A DNA stretch of 7,403 nt from contig JAQGPB010000297.1 in NCBI GenBank assembly GCA_028293265.1, forward strand, positions 1 to 7,403, written 5' to 3'. This document shows positions 1-5,622 of this stretch, in pieces (positions within the stretch are counted from its first letter, which is position 1; each line of letters begins with the position of its first letter). The DNA comes from Pedosphaera sp. GTDB taxonomy: Bacteria > Verrucomicrobiota > Verrucomicrobiae > Limisphaerales > Pedosphaeraceae. Under the pieces are notes generated by a model. It saw only the letters and a list, made by a program, of their open reading frames with translations, searched no databases and was not told the DNA's origin. The position numbers were made by a program, and so were the translations under genes.

Positions 1-111
1 ATCGTGTTTGGCGTCGAGACGCTTGATCTGCGCCTCAAGCGCGGCGATCTCTTCCTTCAGCGCGCGGGCTCGTTCGGAAATGGGATCAGTTTTTTTGTTG
101 AACCATCCCAT
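1..111 (-). CDS. Small coiled-coil hypothetical protein (3' part outside the window)
   Basis: Only the first 37 codons are present, and the frame is open to the window edge. They begin MGWFNKKTDPISERARALKE and continue with an alanine/glutamate/lysine-rich heptad-like stretch typical of a coiled coil. The ATG at 111-109 is chosen because it gives a sensible N-terminus 12 bp after the stop of the upstream gene. A GTG-like or later start is less natural, although I see no clear Shine-Dalgarno before it. There is no signal peptide in the visible part. The tight spacing with another coiled-coil gene (124-798) suggests one transcription unit and perhaps a shared structural role. I do not recognise a named family and the function is unknown. 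Confidence 0.7.
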   Translation of the reverse strand, partial: MGWFNKKTDPISERARALKEEIAALEAQIKRLDAKHD

Positions 112-123
112 GCCGGACAGGGG

Positions 124-798
124 TTAACGTCGCAACAGCAGGATCATCAACACGCCCACGACCAGTGCGACGGTTGCCAGCGGCCAGGTGAGCGCGAGCC
201 CGAGTTTGCAAAGCTGGCCAAGGCTCTGTCCGCCCAGCCAGGCCGATGCGGTGACGGCACTCTTGGCCTGCGCGCCGGCTTCGGCTCCGCCGGACAGTAC
301 GGGAAATTTCAGGCGCGCTGCGTTCCATTCCATGCGGGCGTTTTCAATCACGGTCAGGGCCCGCGTCAGTTCCACGGCGAAATTGTCCTGGGTCCAGGCT
401 GCCTCGTTGGTCAGCGCGACTTTTCCCAAGGCGGCCTGCATTTCGAGCAAGGATTTGGCCATTTGTTCCGCGTCGCAGCGGGCGGCAAACTCGGCTTCCG
501 TGAGCAAGCCGATGCCGCGCGTGAGATTTTGGATGGTTTCCTGGCGGCCATTTTGAAATTCAATCTGGCGGCGGCGGGTTTCTTCGAGGCCGGCGCGCTC
601 GCGCTCCAGTTCCTCCTGCACGCGTTTCAACTCGGCCAGTTTCTGCTGGGTTTCGCCCACCTTGGAATCCACTTCTTCGCGGGTGGGGGCGCGGTTGGTC
701 GCGGCAGCGGCGGCGCTCACCGAACCGGTGTAAGCGGCCTTGCGCGCGGCCTGAAAATCGCTGTCCTCGAACTCGGTGGCATCATATTCTGATGGCAT
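124..798 (-). CDS. Coiled-coil protein with C-terminal transmembrane anchor, function unknown
   Basis: This 224-residue protein has an acidic, Ala-rich N-terminus (residues 1-40), a long charged helix with heptad character at about 41-95 (EEVDSKVGETQQKLAELKRV and onward, rich in E, R, Q and L), and a second helical region at 98-165. A Gly/Ala/Ser linker (168-190) follows, then one hydrophobic segment at about 198-222 ending in RR. There is no N-terminal signal peptide, so it looks tail-anchored with most of the protein in the cytoplasm (inferred topology). No catalytic motif is visible. The start at 798 is the first ATG of the frame after an upstream in-frame stop; no strong ribosome binding site is seen. 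The next gene begins 12 bp after its stop and is also coiled-coil, suggesting a two-gene operon. A role as a membrane-tethered scaffold or stress protein would be a guess. Confidence 0.75.
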   Translation of the reverse strand: MPSEYDATEFEDSDFQAARKAAYTGSVSAAAAATNRAPTREEVDSKVGETQQKLAELKRVQEELERERAGLEETRRRQIEFQNGRQETIQNLTRGIGLLTEAEFAARCDAEQMAKSLLEMQAALGKVALTNEAAWTQDNFAVELTRALTVIENARMEWNAARLKFPVLSGGAEAGAQAKSAVTASAWLGGQSLGQLCKLGLALTWPLATVALVVGVLMILLLRR

Positions 799-850
799 GG
801 CCGAACTTTAGTCACTGGCATTGGCGGTGTAAAGGAGTCTGTTGTTATTT

Positions 851-928
851 ACGATTTGCGATTTGCAATTTGCGAGCTGGTTGACATTTTTCAACCAGCC
901 GGCTCGCATATCGCCAATCGCCAATCGT
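851..928. repeat. 78-bp imperfect inverted repeat (palindromic intergenic element)
   Basis: Left arm 851-883 and right arm 892-928 fold on each other around an 8-nt AT-rich loop (884-891). The inner 7 bp (CTGGTTG at 877-883 with CAACCAG at 892-898) pair perfectly. After a 4-nt CCGG bulge at 899-902, the outer 26 nt (851-876 against 903-928) match at 22 positions. The arms carry short tandem ATTTGCG/ATTGGCG-like units. It fills most of the gap between the pseudopilin stop (938) and the start of the next gene (798), beginning 10 nt after that stop. A hairpin there could stop or stabilise transcripts, but no U-tract follows, so it is not called a terminator. The structure resembles dispersed REP-like palindromes; copy number elsewhere cannot be seen here. 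Confidence 0.7.
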
Positions 929-937
929 CATTCGACC

Positions 938-1726
938 TCAGTTCATCCAACCTGGGAAAACCATTTTTGCGCCTGTTTCAATGTCGTATTCCCGGTTCCA
1001 AGGCATCGTCCACAAAGCTTTCGGGCGGGAAAAGCGCGCGGAGCCGTCGAAGAAAAGCACGTTGATGCCCTGGCCGTGGCGGAACATGGCAAAATGATGA
1101 AACTCCGCGTCCGCGCCCGCCCATTCGCCATTGTAATCTGGCGGCGTGTCGGTGGGCCGCGGGCCGCCGCCGCGCCACATTGAATCGAGGAAGAGCGGCG
1201 TGTTCGAGGTGTTCGGGGGAGCGTCGAATTTGCGCCAGTTCCAGGCGGTGGGACGGCCTTGGATTTGGTCAACGTCTTCAGCGGGATTATAAACCCACAG
1301 ATTCAAGCCGTAGCTGGCGATGAGGTCATTGGCCGGTTGGTCGGGGTCGGGAATCGGCAGCGTGTAGGCGGTGGTGGGACTGCCTTCCTCGCCGGAATTG
1401 GACCATGGCCGGCTGGCGGCGCTGGGGCAAAGGAGCAGTTCGGGTTTTTTCTGGTAGGTGTTCTTGAGTGCGAGACACCATTCGCCGCGCGCCCAGGTGA
1501 CATCCGTGCCGGAGCTGAAATAACCGTTGTTGCCGTCGGCATAGGCCATCCAGGAAATGCCCCATTGTTTGAGATTGGAAATGCAGTTGATGCTCTTCGC
1601 CTTGGCCTTGGCGCGGCTGAGCGCGGGAAGCAAAAGGCTGGCGAGAATGCCGATGATGGCAATGACGACCAGCAGTTCGAGCAAGGTAAACGCCCGCGGA
1701 CCTGATGATGTCGTCTTGCGGTTCAT
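938..1726 (-). CDS. Pseudopilin-like protein with prepilin N-terminal methylation motif and H-X9-DG motif
   Basis: A 262-residue protein with a type IV pilin/type II secretion leader. A short basic segment (1-12, [12 protein letters not shown]) is followed by FTLLE at 13-17 and a hydrophobic helix up to about residue 36. A prepilin peptidase would cut between A12 and F13, with E17 as the conserved +5 glutamate. The -1 residue is Ala instead of the usual Gly. After the helix comes [20 protein letters not shown], the typical junction of this family. The C-terminal part holds H217 followed by nine residues and D227-G228, the H-X9-DG motif of prepilin-processing-associated proteins common in Verrucomicrobia and Planctomycetes. 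Three cysteines (48, 84, 100) lie in the globular part. AAAAGG lies 7 nt before the ATG. The protein is probably exported to the envelope as a minor pilin or surface protein; the exact role is unknown. It appears to be transcribed alone. Confidence 0.9.
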   Translation of the reverse strand: MNRKTTSSGPRAFTLLELLVVIAIIGILASLLLPALSRAKAKAKSINCISNLKQWGISWMAYADGNNGYFSSGTDVTWARGEWCLALKNTYQKKPELLLCPSAASRPWSNSGEEGSPTTAYTLPIPDPDQPANDLIASYGLNLWVYNPAEDVDQIQGRPTAWNWRKFDAPPNTSNTPLFLDSMWRGGGPRPTDTPPDYNGEWAGADAEFHHFAMFRHGQGINVLFFDGSARFSRPKALWTMPWNREYDIETGAKMVFPGWMN

Positions 1727-1743
1727 GTTCCAGCCTTTTGGTG

Positions 1744-1771
1744 AGTGTAGCCGGTTTTACGTCTATTGCAA
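1744..1771 (-). promoter_or_regulatory. Possible sigma-70-type promoter of the pseudopilin gene
   Basis: Read on the minus strand, TTGCAA (1771-1766) and TACACT (1749-1744) are separated by 16 bp. Each matches the consensus at four of six positions. The predicted transcript would begin close to the ribosome binding site (AAAAGG, 1739-1734), leaving a very short leader, which weakens the call. The 96-bp gap between the permease stop and this gene shows no terminator, so read-through from the ABC operon is an alternative. Confidence 0.25.
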
Positions 1772-1822
1772 TAAGGAAGCGGTGGAATTTGATTTGAAAT
1801 TAGCCATTCTTAATAGACTCTG

Positions 1823-3358
1823 TCAAAGTTCAACATGGGCCAAAAGACCAGCGACTAGAAATTCCATCGCCTCGATGACCAGCGGGGAAATTCCCGCGAA
1901 AAGCAGGATGGCGGACAATTGAATCCATGTCCGGCGATTGTCCAACTGAGCAGTTCGATAATTGAGGAATGACAGCCGGTTGAGCAACACGGACAGCAGG
2001 AGGAAATAAATCGTAAGGCTGACCGTGCTGATAGGCTCCAGCACATCAAAATGAATCTGAGCAAGGCCGAGTCCGTAAATTCCGAGGGCAATTGCCGCGC
2101 CACAGCCAGCCAGCAAACCAAGCACTATTACCATTGCCCGGACAGAATTCACAGAAATAGATGAGGCATAAATCACCAGGTTGAACAGCAACGCATAACA
2201 CGCGGCGACGAGCAAAAGCTCGTCAGGATCGGCTGAAAATATTTTGGCGGTGGACATTCCGAACAGCCATTTGCCGGCGGCGAGCATTGCGGCTGGGAAT
2301 ACAATGCCGAGCGTGATGCAGGTGAAAACAGCGACCAGCATCTTGGCCGCCCATTGTTTGCGTACTGAGGCCGGGAGCGTCAATTGCCAGGCTGCCACTC
2401 CTAAATTTCTTTCCTCCGCCAGGGTGACGATCCCGGTAATCAACGGCGTGCCGATTACGCACAGGACCAGCAGCATGGACATCAGGCCCGCAAGCATGTC
2501 GGAGGGATGAAGTTTCCAGGCCACGGCCAGGAAAGGGAGCGCGATGGCGGACAGCGAGGTAAGAATGAAACTGACATGATGCAGGCGCAATTCTTTGCGC
2601 AACAAACTGGCAAAGGGCCCGGTGTAACCTGGCATTATTTTATCCAGCCAGGGTGCGATGGCGCGTTCCACGCCCGCAGGCAGGCCAACTTCCTTCGCTT
2701 GCGAATCCACATCCTGAAAATTCAGGAACGCCTTATAACCCATCCGATAAAGCTGGATGCAATAACCGAGCGCCACAACGGCCACGGCGCTCCACAGCAA
2801 AACCGGATGCCGCTCAGCCGCCGACTTGAAGTAGAGTTGCGGCCGGCCCAGTCGCCAGGTGACAAACCAGTCAATCCACATCACGATCATCACCATCAAC
2901 CCCGGAACCACGGCGGTGGAGGCCATGGCCACAATGCTATTTTTGCTCCGCAAGCTGAAATAAGGGGTCGAGCAGAAAGCGAACAAGGGAATGGATGCCA
3001 TCGCCAACGCCATCAGTGGAAAATGTTCCAGCCTGCCTTCACCCGTCACGAACATGAAAAGGCACAACAGCAACGCAGCGAAGCCGATGGCCAGTTTGAT
3101 GCCCAATGCCCGCATCTTCTCCAGCCAGATCCGGCGACGCGGCACCGGCTGCGCGAGCAGGAGAAGCATCGTGCGCGCGTGAAGTTCGTTCCCGAAGGAA
3201 CTGGCTGCCATCAAAACCATGCCAGCAGCGAATGTGGTGATGACAAAGCCGGCCGCATCGCTGCCGTTGAAAACAAGGGAAATAAGCGCTGTGGCGGCCA
3301 AGGTGGCGTAAAAGACAGGCCGCAAGGACCGCTGTTCTTTCATCAATCGGGTGTTCAT
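1823..3358 (-). CDS. ABC-2-type transporter permease, fused tandem-duplicated form
   Basis: This is a 511-residue integral membrane protein with about 12-13 hydrophobic segments: roughly 15-31, 36-53, 86-104, 115-135, 143-165 and 186-203 in the first half, and 262-280, 288-313, 341-362, 381-400, 406-432, 442-462 and 480-506 in the second. The halves share one signature at equal internal spacing. E58, P71, R75, W78, K81 and M82 align with E316, P329, R333, W336, K339 and M340 in a 25-residue cytoplasmic segment. Each half starts with a K-E-x-R-like amphipathic stretch (7-10 and 255-258). One chain can therefore supply both membrane domains of an ABC exporter. The start at 3358 has GGAG 6 nt upstream and lies 16 bp after the ATPase stop, indicating translation from the same mRNA. 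The substrate is unknown; by analogy with GntR-linked exporters it may be a toxic or cell-envelope-active compound. Confidence 0.88.
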   Translation of the reverse strand: MNTRLMKEQRSLRPVFYATLAATALISLVFNGSDAAGFVITTFAAGMVLMAASSFGNELHARTMLLLLAQPVPRRRIWLEKMRALGIKLAIGFAALLLCLFMFVTGEGRLEHFPLMALAMASIPLFAFCSTPYFSLRSKNSIVAMASTAVVPGLMVMIVMWIDWFVTWRLGRPQLYFKSAAERHPVLLWSAVAVVALGYCIQLYRMGYKAFLNFQDVDSQAKEVGLPAGVERAIAPWLDKIMPGYTGPFASLLRKELRLHHVSFILTSLSAIALPFLAVAWKLHPSDMLAGLMSMLLVLCVIGTPLITGIVTLAEERNLGVAAWQLTLPASVRKQWAAKMLVAVFTCITLGIVFPAAMLAAGKWLFGMSTAKIFSADPDELLLVAACYALLFNLVIYASSISVNSVRAMVIVLGLLAGCGAAIALGIYGLGLAQIHFDVLEPISTVSLTIYFLLLSVLLNRLSFLNYRTAQLDNRRTWIQLSAILLFAGISPLVIEAMEFLVAGLLAHVEL

Positions 3359-3374
3359 GGTTCGCTCCGGTGGT

Positions 3375-4265
3375 TCATTTTAACGCCGCCACAAATATCT
3401 CCTCCAGCGTCAGGGTCTCGGTCGTCAAGGACTCCGGGTGCATTGCTCCCAGGCGCTGGAGGAGTTTTTCGGATTCCCCGTTCACGGTAAATTCCAGTTC
3501 GCGGCCTTCGCGCCGCACGTGTTTCGCCTCGGGAAAATCCATCGTGGGCGGCGCGCCGGCGAAGCGCGCGCGGATTTTTTTGTAACGCGAGCGCGCGTCG
3601 TCCGCTCCGAGCGTCACCGCCGCCCGGCCGTTTTCGATGATGGTGAATTCGTCAATCAACCCCTCGAACTCGGTGATCAAGTGCGTGGAGACGAACACCG
3701 TGCGTTTGCCGGGGTCGGCCTCCTGGTACGCGCCGATGACGGTCTGGATGAACTCGCGGCGCACGATGGGATCGAGGCCGGAGGTTGGTTCGTCGAGCAC
3801 GAGCAATTCCGGCTCGGCGCAGATCGCGCCGATCAAGGCGAGCTGGGTTTTCTGGCCCTTGGAGAGGGCGTTCGTTTTTTTGGCCGGGTCCAGATTAAAT
3901 TGTCCGAGCAGTTCGCGCTCGGTCTGGCGGTTCCATTTTTGGCGGAACGAGGCCAGGAAATCGAGCGTGTCGCGTACGGTCATCCAGGGATAAAACGCCA
4001 CGTAATCCGGCACGTAAGCGACGCGCGATTTGATGGCCACCTCGTCTTTGCGCGGGTCGAGTCCGAACACGCGGACGCTGCCGGAGGTGGGTTGGAGGAG
4101 ATTGAGCAGGCATTTGATGGTGGTGGTTTTGCCCGCGCCGTTGCGGCCGAAAAACCCGTAGCATTTCCCCGCGCCCACGCGCAGGCTCAGGTCGTTGACG
4201 GCGTCGGTGCGGCCGTATTTGCGCACCAGATGCTCGATTTCGATGACGGCATTTTCAGTGTTCAT
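3375..4265 (-). CDS. ABC transporter ATP-binding protein (YtrB/EcsA-like)
   Basis: A 296-residue ATPase that powers the permease encoded next. Motifs in order: Walker A GRNGAGKT (40-47), a Q-loop region VAYVPDYVAFYPWMTV where Asp87 stands at the usual Gln position, signature LSKGQ (134-138), Walker B LLVLDEP (154-160), D-loop SGLD (162-165) and switch histidine H195 in STH. The C-terminal 80 residues form the extra domain seen in drug and bacteriocin exporters. The ATG at 4265 (MNTENAVIEI) is chosen over an upstream in-frame ATG at 4385, because the 40 extra residues would come from intergenic repeat sequence and the domain normally starts about here. There is no clear Shine-Dalgarno. The permease follows 16 bp after the stop, and the GntR regulator lies 389 bp upstream across a repeat block. 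The protein acts in the cytoplasm at the inner membrane. Confidence 0.93.
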   Translation of the reverse strand: MNTENAVIEIEHLVRKYGRTDAVNDLSLRVGAGKCYGFFGRNGAGKTTTIKCLLNLLQPTSGSVRVFGLDPRKDEVAIKSRVAYVPDYVAFYPWMTVRDTLDFLASFRQKWNRQTERELLGQFNLDPAKKTNALSKGQKTQLALIGAICAEPELLVLDEPTSGLDPIVRREFIQTVIGAYQEADPGKRTVFVSTHLITEFEGLIDEFTIIENGRAAVTLGADDARSRYKKIRARFAGAPPTMDFPEAKHVRREGRELEFTVNGESEKLLQRLGAMHPESLTTETLTLEEIFVAALK

Positions 4266-4280
4266 AATGTGACGGTGGGA

Positions 4281-4309
4281 AATGGAGTGTTGGAGCAATG
4301 GAGTGTTGG
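4281..4309. repeat. Short tandem repeat, 16-bp period
   Basis: AATGGAGTGTTGG occurs at 4281-4293 and again at 4297-4309, a period of 16 bp, with a degenerate continuation (GTTTTGAAGCGTTGGG) to about 4326. On the minus strand it reads as repeated CCAACACTCCATT, directly before the ATPase start at 4265, so it would lie in that gene's 5' leader. Similar runs of CTCCAACACTCCA are known to me as scattered intergenic repeats in Verrucomicrobia and Planctomycetes (recollection, not checked). Confidence 0.6.
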
Positions 4310-4350
4310 GGTTTTGAAGCGTTGGGCAAGGCCAGCCATTTTTTCCTGCG

Positions 4351-4575
4351 CCCTGAAAGGGCAACACTAATACAGCCCAGGGCAAGCGGAGCGCCGCCCT
4401 GGGTTTGGGTTCCGTAAATAATCAAGCCCTGAAAGGGCAACATAAAACATGCGTTGACTACCCGAGCACCGGTTGAATATGCCGCCCCTTCAGGGCTTGG
4501 GATTTGATCGCACCCATAACCCAGGGCGGCGCTCCGCTTGCCCTGGGCTGGTATAATTCGGCCCTTCAGGCCTGA
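4351..4575. repeat. Inverted pair of ~88-bp palindromic repeat units with a perfect 33-bp core
   Basis: Unit A (4351-4438) and unit B (about 4484-4575, inverted) are similar over their whole length. Their central 33 bp (4373-4405 and 4518-4550) are exact reverse complements. Each core is itself a hairpin: CCCAGGGC at one side, GCCCTGGG at the other, with a 12-nt loop. Each unit is bracketed by CCCTGAA(A)GGG-like palindromes. The two units are separated by about 45 bp of ordinary-looking sequence, so the whole 225-bp block can fold into one long stem. No transposase is present. It is best read as a dispersed palindromic repeat, possibly mobilised in trans. It separates gntR from the ABC genes. 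Confidence 0.8.
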
Positions 4576-4606
4576 AGAAAGGACTCGCGCACAAATTCTC
4601 ACCCCT

Positions 4607-4626
4607 GCCCTTTCCCCCGAAAGGGC
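4607..4626. repeat. Perfect 8-bp hairpin downstream of gntR
   Basis: GCCCTTTC (4607-4614), a 4-nt loop, then GAAAGGGC (4619-4626). Flanking TTCTCACCCC and GGGAGTGAAT extend the symmetry imperfectly. It begins 28 nt after the gntR stop on the minus strand, where a terminator or mRNA-stabilising hairpin would be expected. The next bases are AGGGGTGAG, with no U-run, so intrinsic termination is uncertain. The sequence also resembles a common scattered intergenic palindrome, so it may simply be another repeat unit. Confidence 0.55.
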
Positions 4627-4654
4627 GGGAGTGAATCCGTGGCTTCGAAGCATA

Positions 4655-5062
4655 TCACTTCCTGTCCGCATTGTTTTTGTTTTGTTGCTTGAAGTTCCCC
4701 AACCGCTCCTTGACCAGATTCAAAAAATCTTCCTCATCCACCTGGAGGTGATGCGCCTGGACGATGGCGGCATCAATTTCATCCGCCAGCATTTTTTCGC
4801 GCACCTGCTTCTTGTAAGGCGAATTGTTCTCCGTCACGAAACAGCCCTTGCCCGCGACGGTTTCGATGATGCCCTGGTTTTCCAGTTCGGCATACGCCTT
4901 GGAAACGGTGTTGCGGTTGATGCGCAACTGCTCGGCCAGCGGCCGGATGGAGGGCAGCGATTCGCCGGACTGCAACACGCCCGAGGCGGCGGCGGACTTG
5001 ATCTGGTCCACCACCTGCAAATAGACCGGCTTGCCGGATTTGAAATTAAGCTGGATGAACAT
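4655..5062 (-). CDS. GntR-family transcriptional regulator, YtrA subfamily
   Basis: A 135-residue DNA-binding repressor, the usual length of YtrA-type GntR proteins, which lack a large effector domain. Residues 10-77 form the winged helix-turn-helix: PVYLQVVDQIKSA, then LPSIRPLAEQL (36-46), recognition helix INRNTVSKAYAEL (48-60) and the wing around IIETVAGKGCFV (65-76). Residues 84-122 form a charged helical tail expected to dimerise. YtrA-type regulators usually repress their own operon with an ABC exporter and are released by envelope stress or drugs; here the ABC pair lies downstream on the same strand. The start at 5062 gives the normal N-terminus (MFIQLNFKSGKPVYLQ), with no obvious Shine-Dalgarno. 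A TTGACA promoter with a palindromic operator lies 22-61 bp upstream, indicating autoregulation. Confidence 0.92.
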   Translation of the reverse strand: MFIQLNFKSGKPVYLQVVDQIKSAAASGVLQSGESLPSIRPLAEQLRINRNTVSKAYAELENQGIIETVAGKGCFVTENNSPYKKQVREKMLADEIDAAIVQAHHLQVDEEDFLNLVKERLGNFKQQNKNNADRK

Positions 5063-5083
5063 TTTTGGCTCGCGTTGTTGCTT

Positions 5084-5107
5084 ACTGTCATATGTCTGTA
5101 TGACAGT
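5084..5107. promoter_or_regulatory. Palindromic operator, probable GntR autoregulatory site
   Basis: ACTGTCATA (5084-5092) and TATGACAGT (5099-5107) are perfect reverse complements, 9 bp each, around a 6-bp spacer. The site is 21 bp before the gntR start and covers the proposed -10 and transcription start, where a bound dimer would block RNA polymerase. GntR proteins bind two-fold symmetric sites of about this size. Assigning this site to the adjacent GntR protein is inference from position and symmetry. Confidence 0.75.
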
Positions 5108-5123
5108 TGGCGGCCATTGTCAA
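5095..5123 (-). promoter_or_regulatory. Promoter of gntR (TTGACA / TACAGA, 17-bp spacer)
   Basis: On the minus strand a perfect TTGACA -35 box (5123-5118) is followed after exactly 17 bp by TACAGA (5100-5095), a weaker -10 that matches TATAAT at three positions. The transcript would start near 5088, giving a leader of about 25 nt before the ATG at 5062. The -10 lies in the middle of the operator palindrome. The strong -35 with a poor -10 fits a repressed but inducible promoter. Confidence 0.6.
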
Positions 5124-5159
5124 CCATTATTTTCGGGATTTTATGCGCCGGCTTATTTA

Positions 5160-5348
5160 GAGCCTATCCCGATAGACGTGGCTTTCCCCCTCACCCCAGC
5201 CCCACTCCCATTTAGTTAAGGAATAAGCCGCCCCTATTCATGAACTCGGAAACATCGAAAGAGGAAATCCCCTCACCCCAGCCCTCTTGTTCGTGCCTCG
5301 CAGGAAGAGGGAGAAGAAAGAAGGCGTTTCTCCAACCGGGATAGGCTC
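5160..5348. mobile_element. Candidate MITE, 189 bp with 12-bp perfect terminal inverted repeats
   Basis: The ends GAGCCTATCCCG (5160-5171) and CGGGATAGGCTC (5337-5348) are exact reverse complements. Both are flanked outside by TTA (5157-5159 and 5349-5351), consistent with a 3-bp target duplication. The GAGCCTATCC ends and TNA duplications recall the IS1031/IS427 groups of the IS5 family (from memory). There is no transposase; the interior has a 16-bp direct repeat (CCCCTCACCCCAGCCC at 5187-5202 and 5269-5284) and a 7-bp hairpin (5282-5288 with 5305-5311). It is therefore a non-autonomous element or a deletion derivative. It sits 36 bp upstream of the gntR -35 box. Confidence 0.6.
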
Positions 5349-5369
5349 TTAGCCGTATCCATGCAGTTG

Positions 5370-5396
5370 AAACCGCGGATAAACGCAGATGGACAT
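5370..5396. repeat. Fragment resembling a dispersed intergenic repeat (GCGGATAAACGCAGATGGAC)
   Basis: The stretch around AACCGCGGATAAACGCAGAT closely resembles a short repeat I know from intergenic DNA of Verrucomicrobia and Planctomycetes, often present as runs of GCGGATAAACGCAGATG. Only one copy is present here, so the assignment rests on recollection and not on an internal duplicate. It starts about 20 bp beyond the MITE candidate. Confidence 0.35.
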
Positions 5397-5471
5397 AGAG
5401 AGGAAGCGAGGCTTGAGCATTTTTTCGGTTCTGACACGCCACCGTTTGGTGAGAGAATTCGGATGCTGCGT

Positions 5472-5517
5472 CCTTGCAAGGGACTGCTCGGGCGGGGCGC
5501 CCTCGTATGCGCCCGAG
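5472..5517. repeat. GC-rich palindromic intergenic sequence
   Basis: A perfect 10-bp palindrome CCTTGCAAGG (5472-5481) is followed by CTCGGGC (5487-5493) pairing with GCCCGAG (5511-5517) across a 17-nt loop that itself contains GGGCGCC-like symmetry. GC content is clearly higher than in the surrounding intergenic DNA. No ORF of protein-like composition covers it. It is probably another repeat relic and not a regulatory site of a neighbouring gene. Confidence 0.45.
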
Positions 5518-5605
5518 GCGGGCGCGCTCCCCAACTTCTACTGCATGGTGTTGGCTTAGAGCATTGACAGAAATGATGTGGCGATCACCTGCCCATGCTT
5601 CGTCC

Positions 5606-5622
5606 TGGCGGTGATACCGCCA
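5606..5622. repeat. 7-bp hairpin with 3-nt loop downstream of the GreA gene
   Basis: TGGCGGT (5606-5612), loop GAT, ACCGCCA (5616-5622). It lies about 48 nt beyond the stop of the GreA-type gene on the minus strand. There is no U-run after it, so factor-independent termination is doubtful. It may aid 3'-end formation or be part of a dispersed palindromic repeat. The remaining intergenic bases 5524-5605 and 5623-5669 show nothing I can name. Confidence 0.45.

Noticed and set aside
4..792. Plus-strand open frame (262 codons) opposite the coiled-coil gene
   Set aside because: Its Gly/Phe/Ala-rich composition is typical of the antisense of a Glu/Arg/Ala-rich coiled coil. The minus-strand gene has a clear coiled-coil plus anchor layout.
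2507..3490. Long plus-strand open frame (327 codons) opposite the permease
   Set aside because: It is antisense to a convincing membrane protein. The translation is rich in H, Q, R and G with no domain or hydrophobic pattern, as expected of a shadow frame.
3438..4370. Plus-strand open frame (310 codons) opposite the ABC ATPase
   Set aside because: It is the complement of a gene with all ABC motifs intact. No recognisable domain, and it runs into the repeat block.
4266..4385. 40-residue N-terminal extension of the ATPase from an ATG at 4385
   Set aside because: The extra residues are translated from tandem and palindromic intergenic repeats, and the ABC domain normally begins near the ATG at 4265.
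4351..4575. CRISPR array
   Set aside because: There are only two repeat units, they are inverted relative to each other, and there is no regular spacer series or cas gene.
4255..4671. Minus-strand open frame of 138 codons between gntR and the ATPase
   Set aside because: It consists almost wholly of translated repeat units and overlaps the start of the ATPase gene and the end of gntR; no protein-like features.
5606..5622. Intrinsic terminator for the GreA gene
   Set aside because: The hairpin is sound but no U-run follows it on the minus strand, so it is listed only as a hairpin repeat.
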